In this document: one piece after another, positions 56,584-63,458 of the stretch | How the letters are laid out: each line of letters opens with the position of its first letter | Numbering within the stretch: the first letter of the stretch is position 1 | Assembly (NCBI RefSeq): GCF_015751765.1 | Contig: NZ_JADOTX010000001.1 | Coordinates: 3,162,001 to 3,226,000, forward strand | Source: Micromonospora ureilytica | GTDB lineage: Bacteria > Actinomycetota > Actinomycetes > Mycobacteriales > Micromonosporaceae | Length of the DNA stretch: 64,000 bases | Direction: 5' to 3' | Translations under genes and position numbers: made by a program | Notes under the pieces: model-generated | Databases searched by the model: none | Seen by the model: only the letters and a program-made list of their open reading frames with translations | What the model was told of the DNA's origin: nothing

Positions 56584-58413
56584 TCACTGGCGCACCGGCG
56601 AGAAGTACGCCGGGGGCATTCCGCACTGACGCAGCGTCGGGTCCCGCTCGACGTCGGTCAGCACACCGGCAGCGTTGATCAGGCCGATGTGGGAGAACGC
56701 CTGGGGGAAGTTGCCCAACTGCTCCCCGGTCAGCGGGTCGATCTGCTCGGCGAACAGGCCGAGGTCGTTGACCCGCTCCGCCAACCCCCGGAACAACTCG
56801 TGCGCCCGGTCCCGCTCACCGGCCAGCGCCAGGCAGCACACCAGCCAGAACGAGCAGATCAGAAACCCCGCCGGGTCGCCGTCCCAGCGCCGCAGCAGGC
56901 CGTCGTGGGAGAGCCGCTCCTCCACCTCGCGGATCGTCGAGCGCATCCGCGGGTCGTCGGCCCGCACGAATCCGACGAGCGGCATCACCAACACCGACGC
57001 GTCCAGGTCGTCGGACTCGAAACTCCCGGTGTACGACTGGAGCCGCTCGCTCCAGCCCCGTTCGAGGACCTCCGCGCGGACCGCGTCGCGAGCGGCCGCC
57101 CAGCGGGCCACGTCCTGCGGCTCGCCGAGCTTGTCACCGAAGCGGACCGCCCGATCCAGGGCGACCCAGCACTGCACCTTCGAGGACACGTGGTGGTGCT
57201 GGATGCCGCGCTCCTCCCACATGCCCGCGTCGGGCAACGCCCAGTCCCGTGCGGCCTGGTCGGCGAGCACCCGGAGAACGTGCTGTACCTCCGTGCCCAG
57301 CGGCTCCAGCTTGTCGCGCATCAACCAGGCGGCATCCATCGCCTCGCCGAAGATGTCGGTCTGCCGCTGCTGCCACGCGTCGTTGCCGATCACCACCGGT
57401 GGGCTGTCGCGGTAGCCGCCGAGCTGTTCCAGGCGGTGTTCGGTCAGGTCCCGCTCGCCCAGCACCCCGTACATGATGGGCACCGGTTTGTCGTCGACAC
57501 GGCCCATCGCCCGACCCAACCAGGCGAACTGCCGCTGCACCTCGTCCAGGCACGTCGTCCGCCACAGTGCCCGCAGCGTCAGGCTGAAGTCACGCACCCA
57601 GACGTAGCGGTAGTCGTAGTTGCGGTCCCCGCCGAGTTTTTCCGGCAGCGAGGTGGTCACCGAGGCCACCACCGCGCCGCTGGGCCGGTACGTCATGCCC
57701 TGCACCACAAGCCGGCTGCGCCGCACCTGCTCGGGGTAGAGCCCGTCGTACGGGTGTTGGGCCGACCAGGAACGCCAGCCGGCGACGGTGTCGGCGATGG
57801 TCTGGTCGGCGTCCGGCACCTCGGGCAGCGGAGCGTCGTAGGTCGGGGCGTACCCGAGGGTGAAGTTGTGTTTCGTGCCGGCGCGGGCGGTGAACGCCCC
57901 GGTGGCCTCGCCATCGCCGGCGGTCAACCGCACGCTGCCGCGCAGGGTGAGCCGGGCTGCCCCGGCGATGGCCTCCAGCATGTCCTCGTGCTCGATCAGG
58001 TACGCGATGGTGCGGCCGTACTCGAAGCGCGGCCGGTACTGCACCCGCATCGGCACCGAACCGGACAGCCCCTCCACCGAACGGACCAGCACCTGCGGCG
58101 AGTGCAGGCCGATGTCGTGACCGCGCGAGCCGGGCTCGAAGGCGAGCGCGTCGGTCAGCGCGACCTCTCCCTGCGCGGTGCGGAAGACCGTCCGCAGCAC
58201 CAGCGTGTCCTCGAGATAGCAGCGTTCGACCCGGTAGTCGCCCTCGGGCTGGATCGACCAGTGCCCGGCGTTGTCGTCGAGCAACCGCCCGAACACCGAC
58301 GGGGCGTCGTACCGGCCCGGGCACCACCAGTTCACCGAGCCCGAGGCGTCCACCAGCGCCGCGCTGCGGCCGTCGGCGAGGAAACCGTAGTCGCTGATCT
58401 GTCCGCTCTCCAC
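56584..58413 (-). CDS. GH15-family glucoamylase/trehalase-like protein
   Basis: A 609-residue cytosolic-type GH15 protein. N-terminal beta-sandwich (DYGFLADGRSAALVDASGSVNWWCPGRYDAPSVFGRLLD) is followed by an (alpha/alpha)6 barrel with YDYRYVWVRDFSLTLRALW, IFGEAMDAAW and the likely catalytic acid in MWEERG; the base may be in GLFAEQIDPLTGEQLGNFPQAFSH. It resembles mycobacterial trehalases and glucoamylases, so trehalose or maltodextrin is the probable substrate. No signal peptide is seen. GTG start with weak CAGG upstream. Confidence 0.91.
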   Translation of the reverse strand: MESGQISDYGFLADGRSAALVDASGSVNWWCPGRYDAPSVFGRLLDDNAGHWSIQPEGDYRVERCYLEDTLVLRTVFRTAQGEVALTDALAFEPGSRGHDIGLHSPQVLVRSVEGLSGSVPMRVQYRPRFEYGRTIAYLIEHEDMLEAIAGAARLTLRGSVRLTAGDGEATGAFTARAGTKHNFTLGYAPTYDAPLPEVPDADQTIADTVAGWRSWSAQHPYDGLYPEQVRRSRLVVQGMTYRPSGAVVASVTTSLPEKLGGDRNYDYRYVWVRDFSLTLRALWRTTCLDEVQRQFAWLGRAMGRVDDKPVPIMYGVLGERDLTEHRLEQLGGYRDSPPVVIGNDAWQQRQTDIFGEAMDAAWLMRDKLEPLGTEVQHVLRVLADQAARDWALPDAGMWEERGIQHHHVSSKVQCWVALDRAVRFGDKLGEPQDVARWAAARDAVRAEVLERGWSERLQSYTGSFESDDLDASVLVMPLVGFVRADDPRMRSTIREVEERLSHDGLLRRWDGDPAGFLICSFWLVCCLALAGERDRAHELFRGLAERVNDLGLFAEQIDPLTGEQLGNFPQAFSHIGLINAAGVLTDVERDPTLRQCGMPPAYFSPVRQ

Positions 58414-58524
58414 CTGACTGGCTACCCGGGGAGTCCGCGCCCATTCCCCTCCTACCCGGCAACGGGCACCGCGTTACCGGTCGGCCTGGACGGGAACCCG
58501 GGGAGCTGACGAGGGAGGATGCTC

Positions 58525-59112
58525 ATGACGTCAGCTTCGGGGCCGACCGCCGCCTGGCGGTCCGGCACACAGGGTGGCGACCTGCTTCCATCCGGGCCGG
58601 CCGGCCGCCTTGCCACACCGGCCGGGGACGGCCACGGGCCGGAAGGCGGCCCGCCGACCGTGACGATCGGCTCGTACCCGGACTATCCGACCGCGCAGCG
58701 GGTCGTTGACCACCTGGCCGACAACCGCTTTCCGGTGGAGCACAGCGCCATCGTCGGCACCAACCTCACCCTGGTGGAGACGGTGCTCGGGCGGATGACC
58801 ACCGGTCGAGCCGGCCTGCTCGGCGCCGGCACCGGCGCCTGGTTCGGGCTCTTCATCGGCCTGCTGTTCGGCATCTTCACCGTCGGCAACTGGCTGGCGG
58901 TGATCCTGGTCGGGCTGGTCATCGGTGCGATCTGGGGCGCCGTGTTCGGCGCTGTCGCACACGCGATGACGGGCGGGCAGCGCGACTTCACCTCAGCCAG
59001 CTCACTGCGCGCCGGCCAGTACGCGGTGACCGTCGACGCGCAGCTCGCCGACCAGGCGCGACAGCTGCTCGGTCGGATGCAGGTGCCCGGACGGGCGGCC
59101 GCCGACCGCTGA
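58525..59112 (+). CDS. General stress protein with glycine-zipper membrane segment
   Basis: A 195-residue protein. A disordered N-terminus is followed by a domain like the general stress protein 17M/YflT family (VTIGSYPDYPTAQRVVDHLADNRFPVEHSAIVGTNLTLVETVLGR) and then a glycine-rich hydrophobic hairpin (AGTGAWFGLFIGLLFGIFTVGNWLAVILVGLVIGAIWGAVFGAVAHAM). Such proteins are induced by stress and associate with membranes. GGGAGG lies 8 nt before ATG 58525; the in-frame ATG at 58519 directly abuts it and is less likely. Confidence 0.83.
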   Translation: MTSASGPTAAWRSGTQGGDLLPSGPAGRLATPAGDGHGPEGGPPTVTIGSYPDYPTAQRVVDHLADNRFPVEHSAIVGTNLTLVETVLGRMTTGRAGLLGAGTGAWFGLFIGLLFGIFTVGNWLAVILVGLVIGAIWGAVFGAVAHAMTGGQRDFTSASSLRAGQYAVTVDAQLADQARQLLGRMQVPGRAAADR

Positions 59113-59123
59113 GCGACGACCGA

Positions 59124-59155
59124 CCGCCCGTCCCGGCAGCATTCGGGGCGGGCGG
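59124..59155. terminator. Terminator between stress protein and DUF1684 genes
   Basis: A 12-bp stem with one G-U/A-C mismatch position (59124-59135 with 59144-59155) and an 8-nt loop. Confidence 0.6.
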
Positions 59156-59167
59156 CCGTCTCGTCGT

Positions 59168-59755
59168 TCAGTCGTGGTACGCCAGCTCGCCGGCCCGCAG
59201 CGGCAGGTCGATCCGATTCTCCGGAGGTGCCAGCGGACAGGCCCAGCGGTCGTCATAGGCACAGCTCGGGTTGTAGAGGTAGTTGCCGTCCAGCCGGACC
59301 CGGTCGCCGGGCAACAGCTCGACGCCCCGGCCGAAGGTGCCCTTCACCGTGTCGGTGAGGTACCGCCCTCCCCCGTAGCTCTCCCGCCCACAGGTGCCGT
59401 CCCGCAGCGGAACGAACAGCCCACCCCCGTACGCCTCGATCCACCACAGGGTCAGCGGCCCCCAGGGCGTCTCGGCCACCGCGACCCGCCGGTACGCGAC
59501 CACCCCGTCCGGGCCGCCGGTGTCGATCCGCAGCTCGCCGCTTGCCGCTCGCAGGGGCGCCTCGACCACGGCCTCGGGATTGGGCGGGAAGTAGCGCACC
59601 CCGGAAAAGCCGGCCCGCTCCGCCGCGGGGATCGGGCTCTGCGGGTGGGTGGCGAAGAGGTCGTCGCGGCCGGCGCGGAAGCCGGCCAGGTCGACGTCGG
59701 ACAGGTACAGCCGGGCGACCCGCTCCCGCCAGTCGGCCAATTCCAGATCATCCAC
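59168..59755 (-). CDS. DUF1684 protein
   Basis: A 195-residue soluble protein of DUF1684 (PF07920 type). Conserved features are WRERVARLYLSDV near the start, YFPPNPEAVVEAPL, and the core DGTCGRESYGGGRYL ... YNPSCAYDDRWACPLAPPENRIDLPLRAGE, a C-rich loop close to the end. The family is sometimes placed next to MarR or TetR regulators, as here. No enzymatic activity is established. GTG start with TAGGCT 7 nt upstream (leaderless). An upstream ATG in another reading is not needed. Confidence 0.87.
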   Translation of the reverse strand: MDDLELADWRERVARLYLSDVDLAGFRAGRDDLFATHPQSPIPAAERAGFSGVRYFPPNPEAVVEAPLRAASGELRIDTGGPDGVVAYRRVAVAETPWGPLTLWWIEAYGGGLFVPLRDGTCGRESYGGGRYLTDTVKGTFGRGVELLPGDRVRLDGNYLYNPSCAYDDRWACPLAPPENRIDLPLRAGELAYHD

Positions 59756-59762
59756 GCCACCG

Positions 59763-59768
59763 AGCCTA
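59763..59768 (-). promoter_or_regulatory. -10 box of leaderless DUF1684 gene
   Basis: Minus-strand TAGGCT followed by 7 nt and the GTG at 59755. It lies inside the 33-bp gap after the TetR gene stop. Confidence 0.55.
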
Positions 59769-59788
59769 TGCCGTGGCGCTGCGGCACC

Positions 59789-60358
59789 TCAGCGCGACGG
59801 CCAGTTGGTCAGGACGGCGTCGAGCGCGTCCAGGGTGCGCGACCACGAGTCGTCGGTGGGGCGCGGCGTGTGTCGGAAGCTGCCGGTCTTCTCCAGGCTC
59901 ACGAACCCGTGGAACGTGCTGTGCATCATCCGCACCGCGTCGGTCTGGTCGGGTTCGGAGAGACGGTAGCCGCGCAGGATCGCCCGGGTCATCTCGGCGT
60001 GCCGGATGCCCGCGCTGGCGGCGGCGGTCTCCGGGTCTAGGTCGATCTGCATGGCGGCGTAGCGGCCCGGGTGCTCTCGCGCGTAGTCGCGGTACGCGTC
60101 GGCGAACGCCACCAGGGCGTCCTTGCCGGCCCGGCCGGCGAGCGCGGCGGCGACCCGGTCGGCCAGCTCCGCCAGGGCCAGCAGGGCGATGCGGACCCGC
60201 AGGTCGTGTGCGTTCTTGAGGTGGAAGTAGAGGCTGGCGTCCTTCACCCCGAACTGGCGCGCGAGGGCGGCAACCGTGACGTTCTCCACGCCCACCTCGT
60301 CGGCCAGCTCGGCTGCGGCCAGCGTCAGGCGCTCCACGGTCACCCCGGCACGTGCCAT
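59789..60358 (-). CDS. TetR/AcrR-family regulator (TetR_C_33/WHG-like)
   Basis: A 189-residue repressor. N-terminal HTH (ERLTLAAAELADEVGVENVTVAALARQFGVKDASLYFHLKNAHDLRVRIALLAL) and a C-terminal ligand domain of the TetR-WHG type (HPGRYAAMQIDLDPETAAASAG, RMMHSTFHGFVSLEKTGSF). It is divergent from the FBP-domain gene across 60 bp that hold a GCCTAG-N5-CTAGGC repeat. ATG 60358 has GGGGAG upstream; an ATG eleven codons earlier is rejected because it precedes that site. Confidence 0.92.
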   Translation of the reverse strand: MARAGVTVERLTLAAAELADEVGVENVTVAALARQFGVKDASLYFHLKNAHDLRVRIALLALAELADRVAAALAGRAGKDALVAFADAYRDYAREHPGRYAAMQIDLDPETAAASAGIRHAEMTRAILRGYRLSEPDQTDAVRMMHSTFHGFVSLEKTGSFRHTPRPTDDSWSRTLDALDAVLTNWPSR

Positions 60359-60393
60359 GCAGCACACTCCCCACCTAGCCGTAATAATCACTT

Positions 60394-60411
60394 GCCTAGG
60401 GGAGCTAGGCT
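60394..60411 (+). promoter_or_regulatory. TetR operator overlapping a leaderless promoter
   Basis: GCCTAG (60394-60399), five bases, CTAGGC (60405-60410) forms a perfect inverted repeat. Its right half overlaps the TAGGCT -10 box (60406-60411), which is 7 nt before the ATG of the FBP-domain gene. A repressor bound here would block that promoter directly. A third CCTAGCC half-site lies at 60373-60379. Confidence 0.65.
60406..60411 (+). promoter_or_regulatory. -10 box of leaderless FBP-domain gene
   Basis: TAGGCT followed by 7 nt and the ATG at 60419. Confidence 0.6.
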
Positions 60412-60418
60412 ACTACCT

Positions 60419-60907
60419 ATGTTGGTCCTGACCGAATCCGCCATCCGCGCTTCCTTCGTCAACTGCTCCAAGGGCGAGGCGAAGCGGCTGGCCGTACCGA
60501 ACGATCTTGAAATGCGCCAGTGGGACGACCTCGACTTCCTCGGCTGGCGGGATCCCTCCGCGCCACAGCGGGCCTACCTGGTCGCCGAGACCGACGGCAA
60601 GCTGGCCGGGGTGGTGCTGCGGGCCGCGACGCACCAGATGGGGCGCGTGCGGCACAGCATGTGCTCGTTCTGCCTGACCACCCACCTCGGCGGTGGCGTC
60701 TCGTTGATGACCGCCCCCAAGGCCGGTCCGAGCGGACGACAGGGCGACTCCGTGGGCACGTACCTGTGCTCCGACCTGGCCTGCTCGCTGTACCTGCGGG
60801 GGAAGAAGCACGCCGGGCCCCCCGCGCCGGAGCCGCTGCCCCTGCCGGAGCGGATCGAGCGCGTCAAAACCGCCCTCGCGACGTTCCTCCGCAAGGTCAC
60901 CGAGTGA
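60419..60907 (+). CDS. FBP-domain (EF-G-binding/FusB-like zinc finger) protein
   Basis: A 162-residue protein matching the FBP C-terminal treble-clef zinc-finger family: MLVLTESAIRASFVNCSKGEAKRL at the N-terminus and two Cys pairs, MCSFC and CSDLAC, that bind Zn. FusB-type members bind elongation factor G and free it from fusidic-acid-stalled ribosomes. Whether this shorter actinobacterial form confers resistance is unknown. It is divergent from a TetR gene and its promoter overlaps the likely operator, which suggests ligand-controlled induction. Confidence 0.87.
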   Translation: MLVLTESAIRASFVNCSKGEAKRLAVPNDLEMRQWDDLDFLGWRDPSAPQRAYLVAETDGKLAGVVLRAATHQMGRVRHSMCSFCLTTHLGGGVSLMTAPKAGPSGRQGDSVGTYLCSDLACSLYLRGKKHAGPPAPEPLPLPERIERVKTALATFLRKVTE

Positions 60908-60954
60908 CGGTTTGAGGCGACCGGGCGCGGCCGGTGCGTGTTCGAAGCCCGGCC

Positions 60955-61506
60955 CTAGCGGTCGGTGGCCAGTCGGGCGTGCAGGTGCTCGTCGTAGCGG
61001 CGGCCGTCGCCGTACCGGTACGACTCGCGCAGTGTGCCCTCGGCCGGGTAGCCGGCCCGGTCGGCGACCCGGCAGGACGCCGGGTTGGCCACCGCGTGGC
61101 ACAGCTCCACCCGGTGCAGTCCGAGATCCGCGAACGCCCAGTCGGTGAGTCGGACGACGGCGCGCACCGCCACCTGACGTCCCCGTGCCGCGGGCACCGT
61201 CCAGTAGCCGATGGACGCGTCGCCGTCGTGGATGCGGTGCAGCGACACCGAGCCGAGCAGTTTGCCGTCGCCCGCCGCGGTGACCGCCATCGAGGCATGG
61301 CCGCCGGTGGACCAGTCGGCCCGGCGGCGCACCCAGAGCAGTGCGACCTCGTCGTCGATCGGGCCGCCGCCCTGCGGGTTCCACTGGGCGATCGCCGGGT
61401 CGCGGAGGGCGTCGCGCACCGCCGGGGCGTCCTCGTCTCGCCAGGGGCGCAGCAACAGGTCGGCGGCGGCGAGTTCCACGTGTTCCACGAGGCCGGAGTC
61501 TGGCAC
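60955..61506 (-). CDS. RimJ/RimL-type GNAT acetyltransferase
   Basis: A 183-residue acetyltransferase. LLLRPWRDEDAPAVRDALRDPAIAQWN is the N-terminal family pattern, GSVSLHRIHDGDASIGYWTVPAARGRQVAVRAVVRLTDWAF holds the acetyl-CoA loop (R/QxxGxA), and LHRVELCHAVANPASCRVADRAGYPAEGTLRES the C-terminal part. It should acetylate a ribosomal-protein N-terminus or small amine. The GTG at 61506 has GGAGG 9 nt upstream; a TTG fifteen codons earlier is not credible. It is divergent from the MarR gene. Confidence 0.9.
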   Translation of the reverse strand: MPDSGLVEHVELAAADLLLRPWRDEDAPAVRDALRDPAIAQWNPQGGGPIDDEVALLWVRRRADWSTGGHASMAVTAAGDGKLLGSVSLHRIHDGDASIGYWTVPAARGRQVAVRAVVRLTDWAFADLGLHRVELCHAVANPASCRVADRAGYPAEGTLRESYRYGDGRRYDEHLHARLATDR

Positions 61507-61612
61507 AACCAGCCGCCTCCGCGCCGCCGTATTACCGCAGACTTCCTTCAAAGCTGCACGATCTGCGGGCCAGGGCGCGGAAAAGTGATGCAGGCAACGC
61601 TAGAGCTTGTTA

Positions 61613-61638
61613 GTTAAATTTTGAACGAGTGCTATCGT
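61613..61638 (+). promoter_or_regulatory. MarR-gene promoter with probable operator
   Basis: An AT-rich imperfect palindrome GTTAAATTTTGAAC (61613-61626) lies 6 bp upstream of the -10 box TATCGT (61633-61638), which is followed by 7 nt and the ATG at 61646. A MarR-type repressor could bind here to control its own leaderless operon. Confidence 0.55.
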
Positions 61639-61645
61639 CAGGGGC

Positions 61646-62128
61646 ATGACCGAGAGCCTGGACAGCACCCGAGAGGCCGCCTGGCGCGCCTACATCGAGG
61701 CCAGCCAGCGTCTCTACACCCAGTTGGAAGAGGAGCTGCGGGTCGACAGCCACCTCAGCTTCGCCGACTACCACGTGCTGGTCCTGCTCTCCGAGGCACC
61801 CGGGCAGCGGCTCCGGATGGGCGAGCTGGCCAGCCGGCTGATCTTCTCGCCCAGCCGCCTCACCTACCAGGTCTCCTCCATGCAGCGTCGTGGCCTGGTC
61901 AGCAAGGAGCCCTGCCCGGACGACCGGCGCGGCAGCGAGGCGGTGCTCACCGCCGCCGGGCTGCTCGTCCTGCGGGAAGCCGCACCCCACCATCTGGCGT
62001 CGGTGCGTACCCATCTCATGGACGACCTCGACGATGCCGAGGTCGCCTGCCTCACCCGGGTCTTCGACCGGCTTGGCGAGCGCCTGCGGGCGTCGCGGGT
62101 CAGCTCGACCACCCCCGCCTCACGCTAG
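61646..62128 (+). CDS. MarR-family transcriptional regulator
   Basis: A 160-residue winged-helix regulator: a dimerisation helix (REAAWRAYIEASQRLYTQLEEEL), the DNA-binding wing (MGELASRLIFSPSRLTYQVSSMQRRGLVSKEPCPDDRRGSEAVLTAAG) and a C-terminal helix pair. Cys in KEPCPDDRR could sense oxidants, as in OhrR-type proteins, but that is speculation. The pirin gene follows after 11 bp, so it is the likely target along with itself. Confidence 0.93.
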   Translation: MTESLDSTREAAWRAYIEASQRLYTQLEEELRVDSHLSFADYHVLVLLSEAPGQRLRMGELASRLIFSPSRLTYQVSSMQRRGLVSKEPCPDDRRGSEAVLTAAGLLVLREAAPHHLASVRTHLMDDLDDAEVACLTRVFDRLGERLRASRVSSTTPASR

Positions 62129-62139
62129 GAGCCCTCGAC

Positions 62140-63129
62140 ATGCCCGCGATCACCGTCGACAACGTTCTCGTCCTGCCCCGCCTGCCCCGACTCGACGAGA
62201 CCACCACCACGATCCGCCCGGTCCGCACGGTGACCACGGCGCCCAGCGGCTTCGAGGGTGAGGGCTTCCCGGTCCGTCGCGCCTTCGCCGGGGTGTCGAC
62301 CACCGACCTGGACCCGTTCATCCATCTCGACCAGATGGGCGAGGTCGACTATCAGCCGGGCGAGCCGAAGGGCACGCCGTGGCACCCGCACCGCGGCTTC
62401 GAGACCGTCACTTACATCATCGACGGCGTCTTCGACCACCAGGACTCCAACGGCGGTGGCGGCACGATCACCGACGGCGACACCCAGTGGATGACGGCCG
62501 GCAGTGGCCTGCTGCACATCGAGGCGCCGCCGGAGCACCTGGTGATGAGCGGCGGGCTCTTCCACGGCACCCAGCTCTGGGTCAACCTGCCCCGCTCGGC
62601 CAAGATGAACCCGCCCCGCTACCAGGACATCCGAGGTCGCGAGTCGGCGCTGCTCACCACGCCCGACGGCGGGGCACTCATCCGGGTCATCGCCGGCGAG
62701 GTCGCCGGACACCGCGGCCCGGGTTCGACATTCACCCCGATCACCATCACGCACGTGACGGTGCAGCCCGGGGCCCAGGTCGACCTGCCCTGGCGGCCAG
62801 AGTTCAACGCCCTGGTCTACGTGCTGGGCGGCCGCGGCACTGTCGGCGCCGACCGCCGACCGGTCCGTACCGGCCAGCTCGCGGTGCACGGCCCGGGTGA
62901 CGCCCTACGCTTCAGCGCCGACACCGCGCAGGACAGCAACACCCCGGCGCTGGACCTCTACATCATGGGTGGTCAGCCGATCCGGGAGCCGGTGGCACAG
63001 TACGGCCCATTCGTGATGAACACCCGAGACGAGCTGCTCAAGGCGTTCGAGGACTTCCAGGCCGGTCGCCTCGGCGTGATCCCCACCGAGCGGCTCCCGC
63101 ACACCGGCGGCCAGGGCACCCGGCCCTGA
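62140..63129 (+). CDS. Pirin-family bicupin protein
   Basis: A 329-residue protein. The N-terminal cupin carries the pirin iron site HPHRGFETVTYIIDG, with the later His and Glu in LLHIEAPPEH; the C-terminal cupin is degenerate. Conserved sequence LDPFIHLDQMGEVDYQPGEPKGTPWHPH is diagnostic. Bacterial pirins are quercetinase-like or redox-linked regulators. AGGAG 8 nt before the ATG. It is co-transcribed with the MarR gene, a pairing common in actinomycetes, and a strong terminator follows. Confidence 0.93.
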   Translation: MPAITVDNVLVLPRLPRLDETTTTIRPVRTVTTAPSGFEGEGFPVRRAFAGVSTTDLDPFIHLDQMGEVDYQPGEPKGTPWHPHRGFETVTYIIDGVFDHQDSNGGGGTITDGDTQWMTAGSGLLHIEAPPEHLVMSGGLFHGTQLWVNLPRSAKMNPPRYQDIRGRESALLTTPDGGALIRVIAGEVAGHRGPGSTFTPITITHVTVQPGAQVDLPWRPEFNALVYVLGGRGTVGADRRPVRTGQLAVHGPGDALRFSADTAQDSNTPALDLYIMGGQPIREPVAQYGPFVMNTRDELLKAFEDFQAGRLGVIPTERLPHTGGQGTRP

Positions 63130-63151
63130 CCACTGCCGACCGCTGAGATCG

Positions 63152-63192
63152 GGCGCCGACGCCCTCCGTAGACCCCGGGGGGCGTCGGCGCC
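63152..63192. terminator. Terminator after pirin gene
   Basis: Perfect 13-bp arms (63152-63164 with 63180-63192) with a 15-nt loop, lying between convergent stops at 63129 and 63196. Confidence 0.75.
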
Positions 63193-63195
63193 GCC

Positions 63196-63324
63196 TCACG
63201 AGACCGCGAAAATCCCGGCGACGCCCAAAATCACCATCACCAACACCGCTACCAGCGCACCCCGTTCGCTCTCCACCGCCGGCTCGCGGTTCTCGGTCAC
63301 GGGATTCGTCGTGTCGCGGGGCAT
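63196..63324 (-). CDS. 42-residue single-pass membrane protein
   Basis: A short frame MPRDTTNPVTENREPAVESE followed by one transmembrane helix (GALVAVLVMVILGVAGIFAV) and a terminal Ser. GAGGAGG lies 7 nt before the ATG, a near-ideal ribosome binding site. The acidic N-terminus and hydrophobic C-terminus suggest a tail-anchored small protein. No family is recognised. It is divergent from the phospholipase D gene and ends at the terminator shared with the pirin gene. Confidence 0.7.
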   Translation of the reverse strand: MPRDTTNPVTENREPAVESERGALVAVLVMVILGVAGIFAVS

Positions 63325-63458
63325 GGTGTGGCCTCCTCGGCTGTTGTCGCGTCGCTTCCGATGGCGTTGGCCAGGTCACCTGTCTGTCGGCCTGGCGTGC
63401 GGACCCGCGTCGGGGGTCCTACCGTGAGGACGTTGCCGACCTCCAGGGGGGCTGGACG

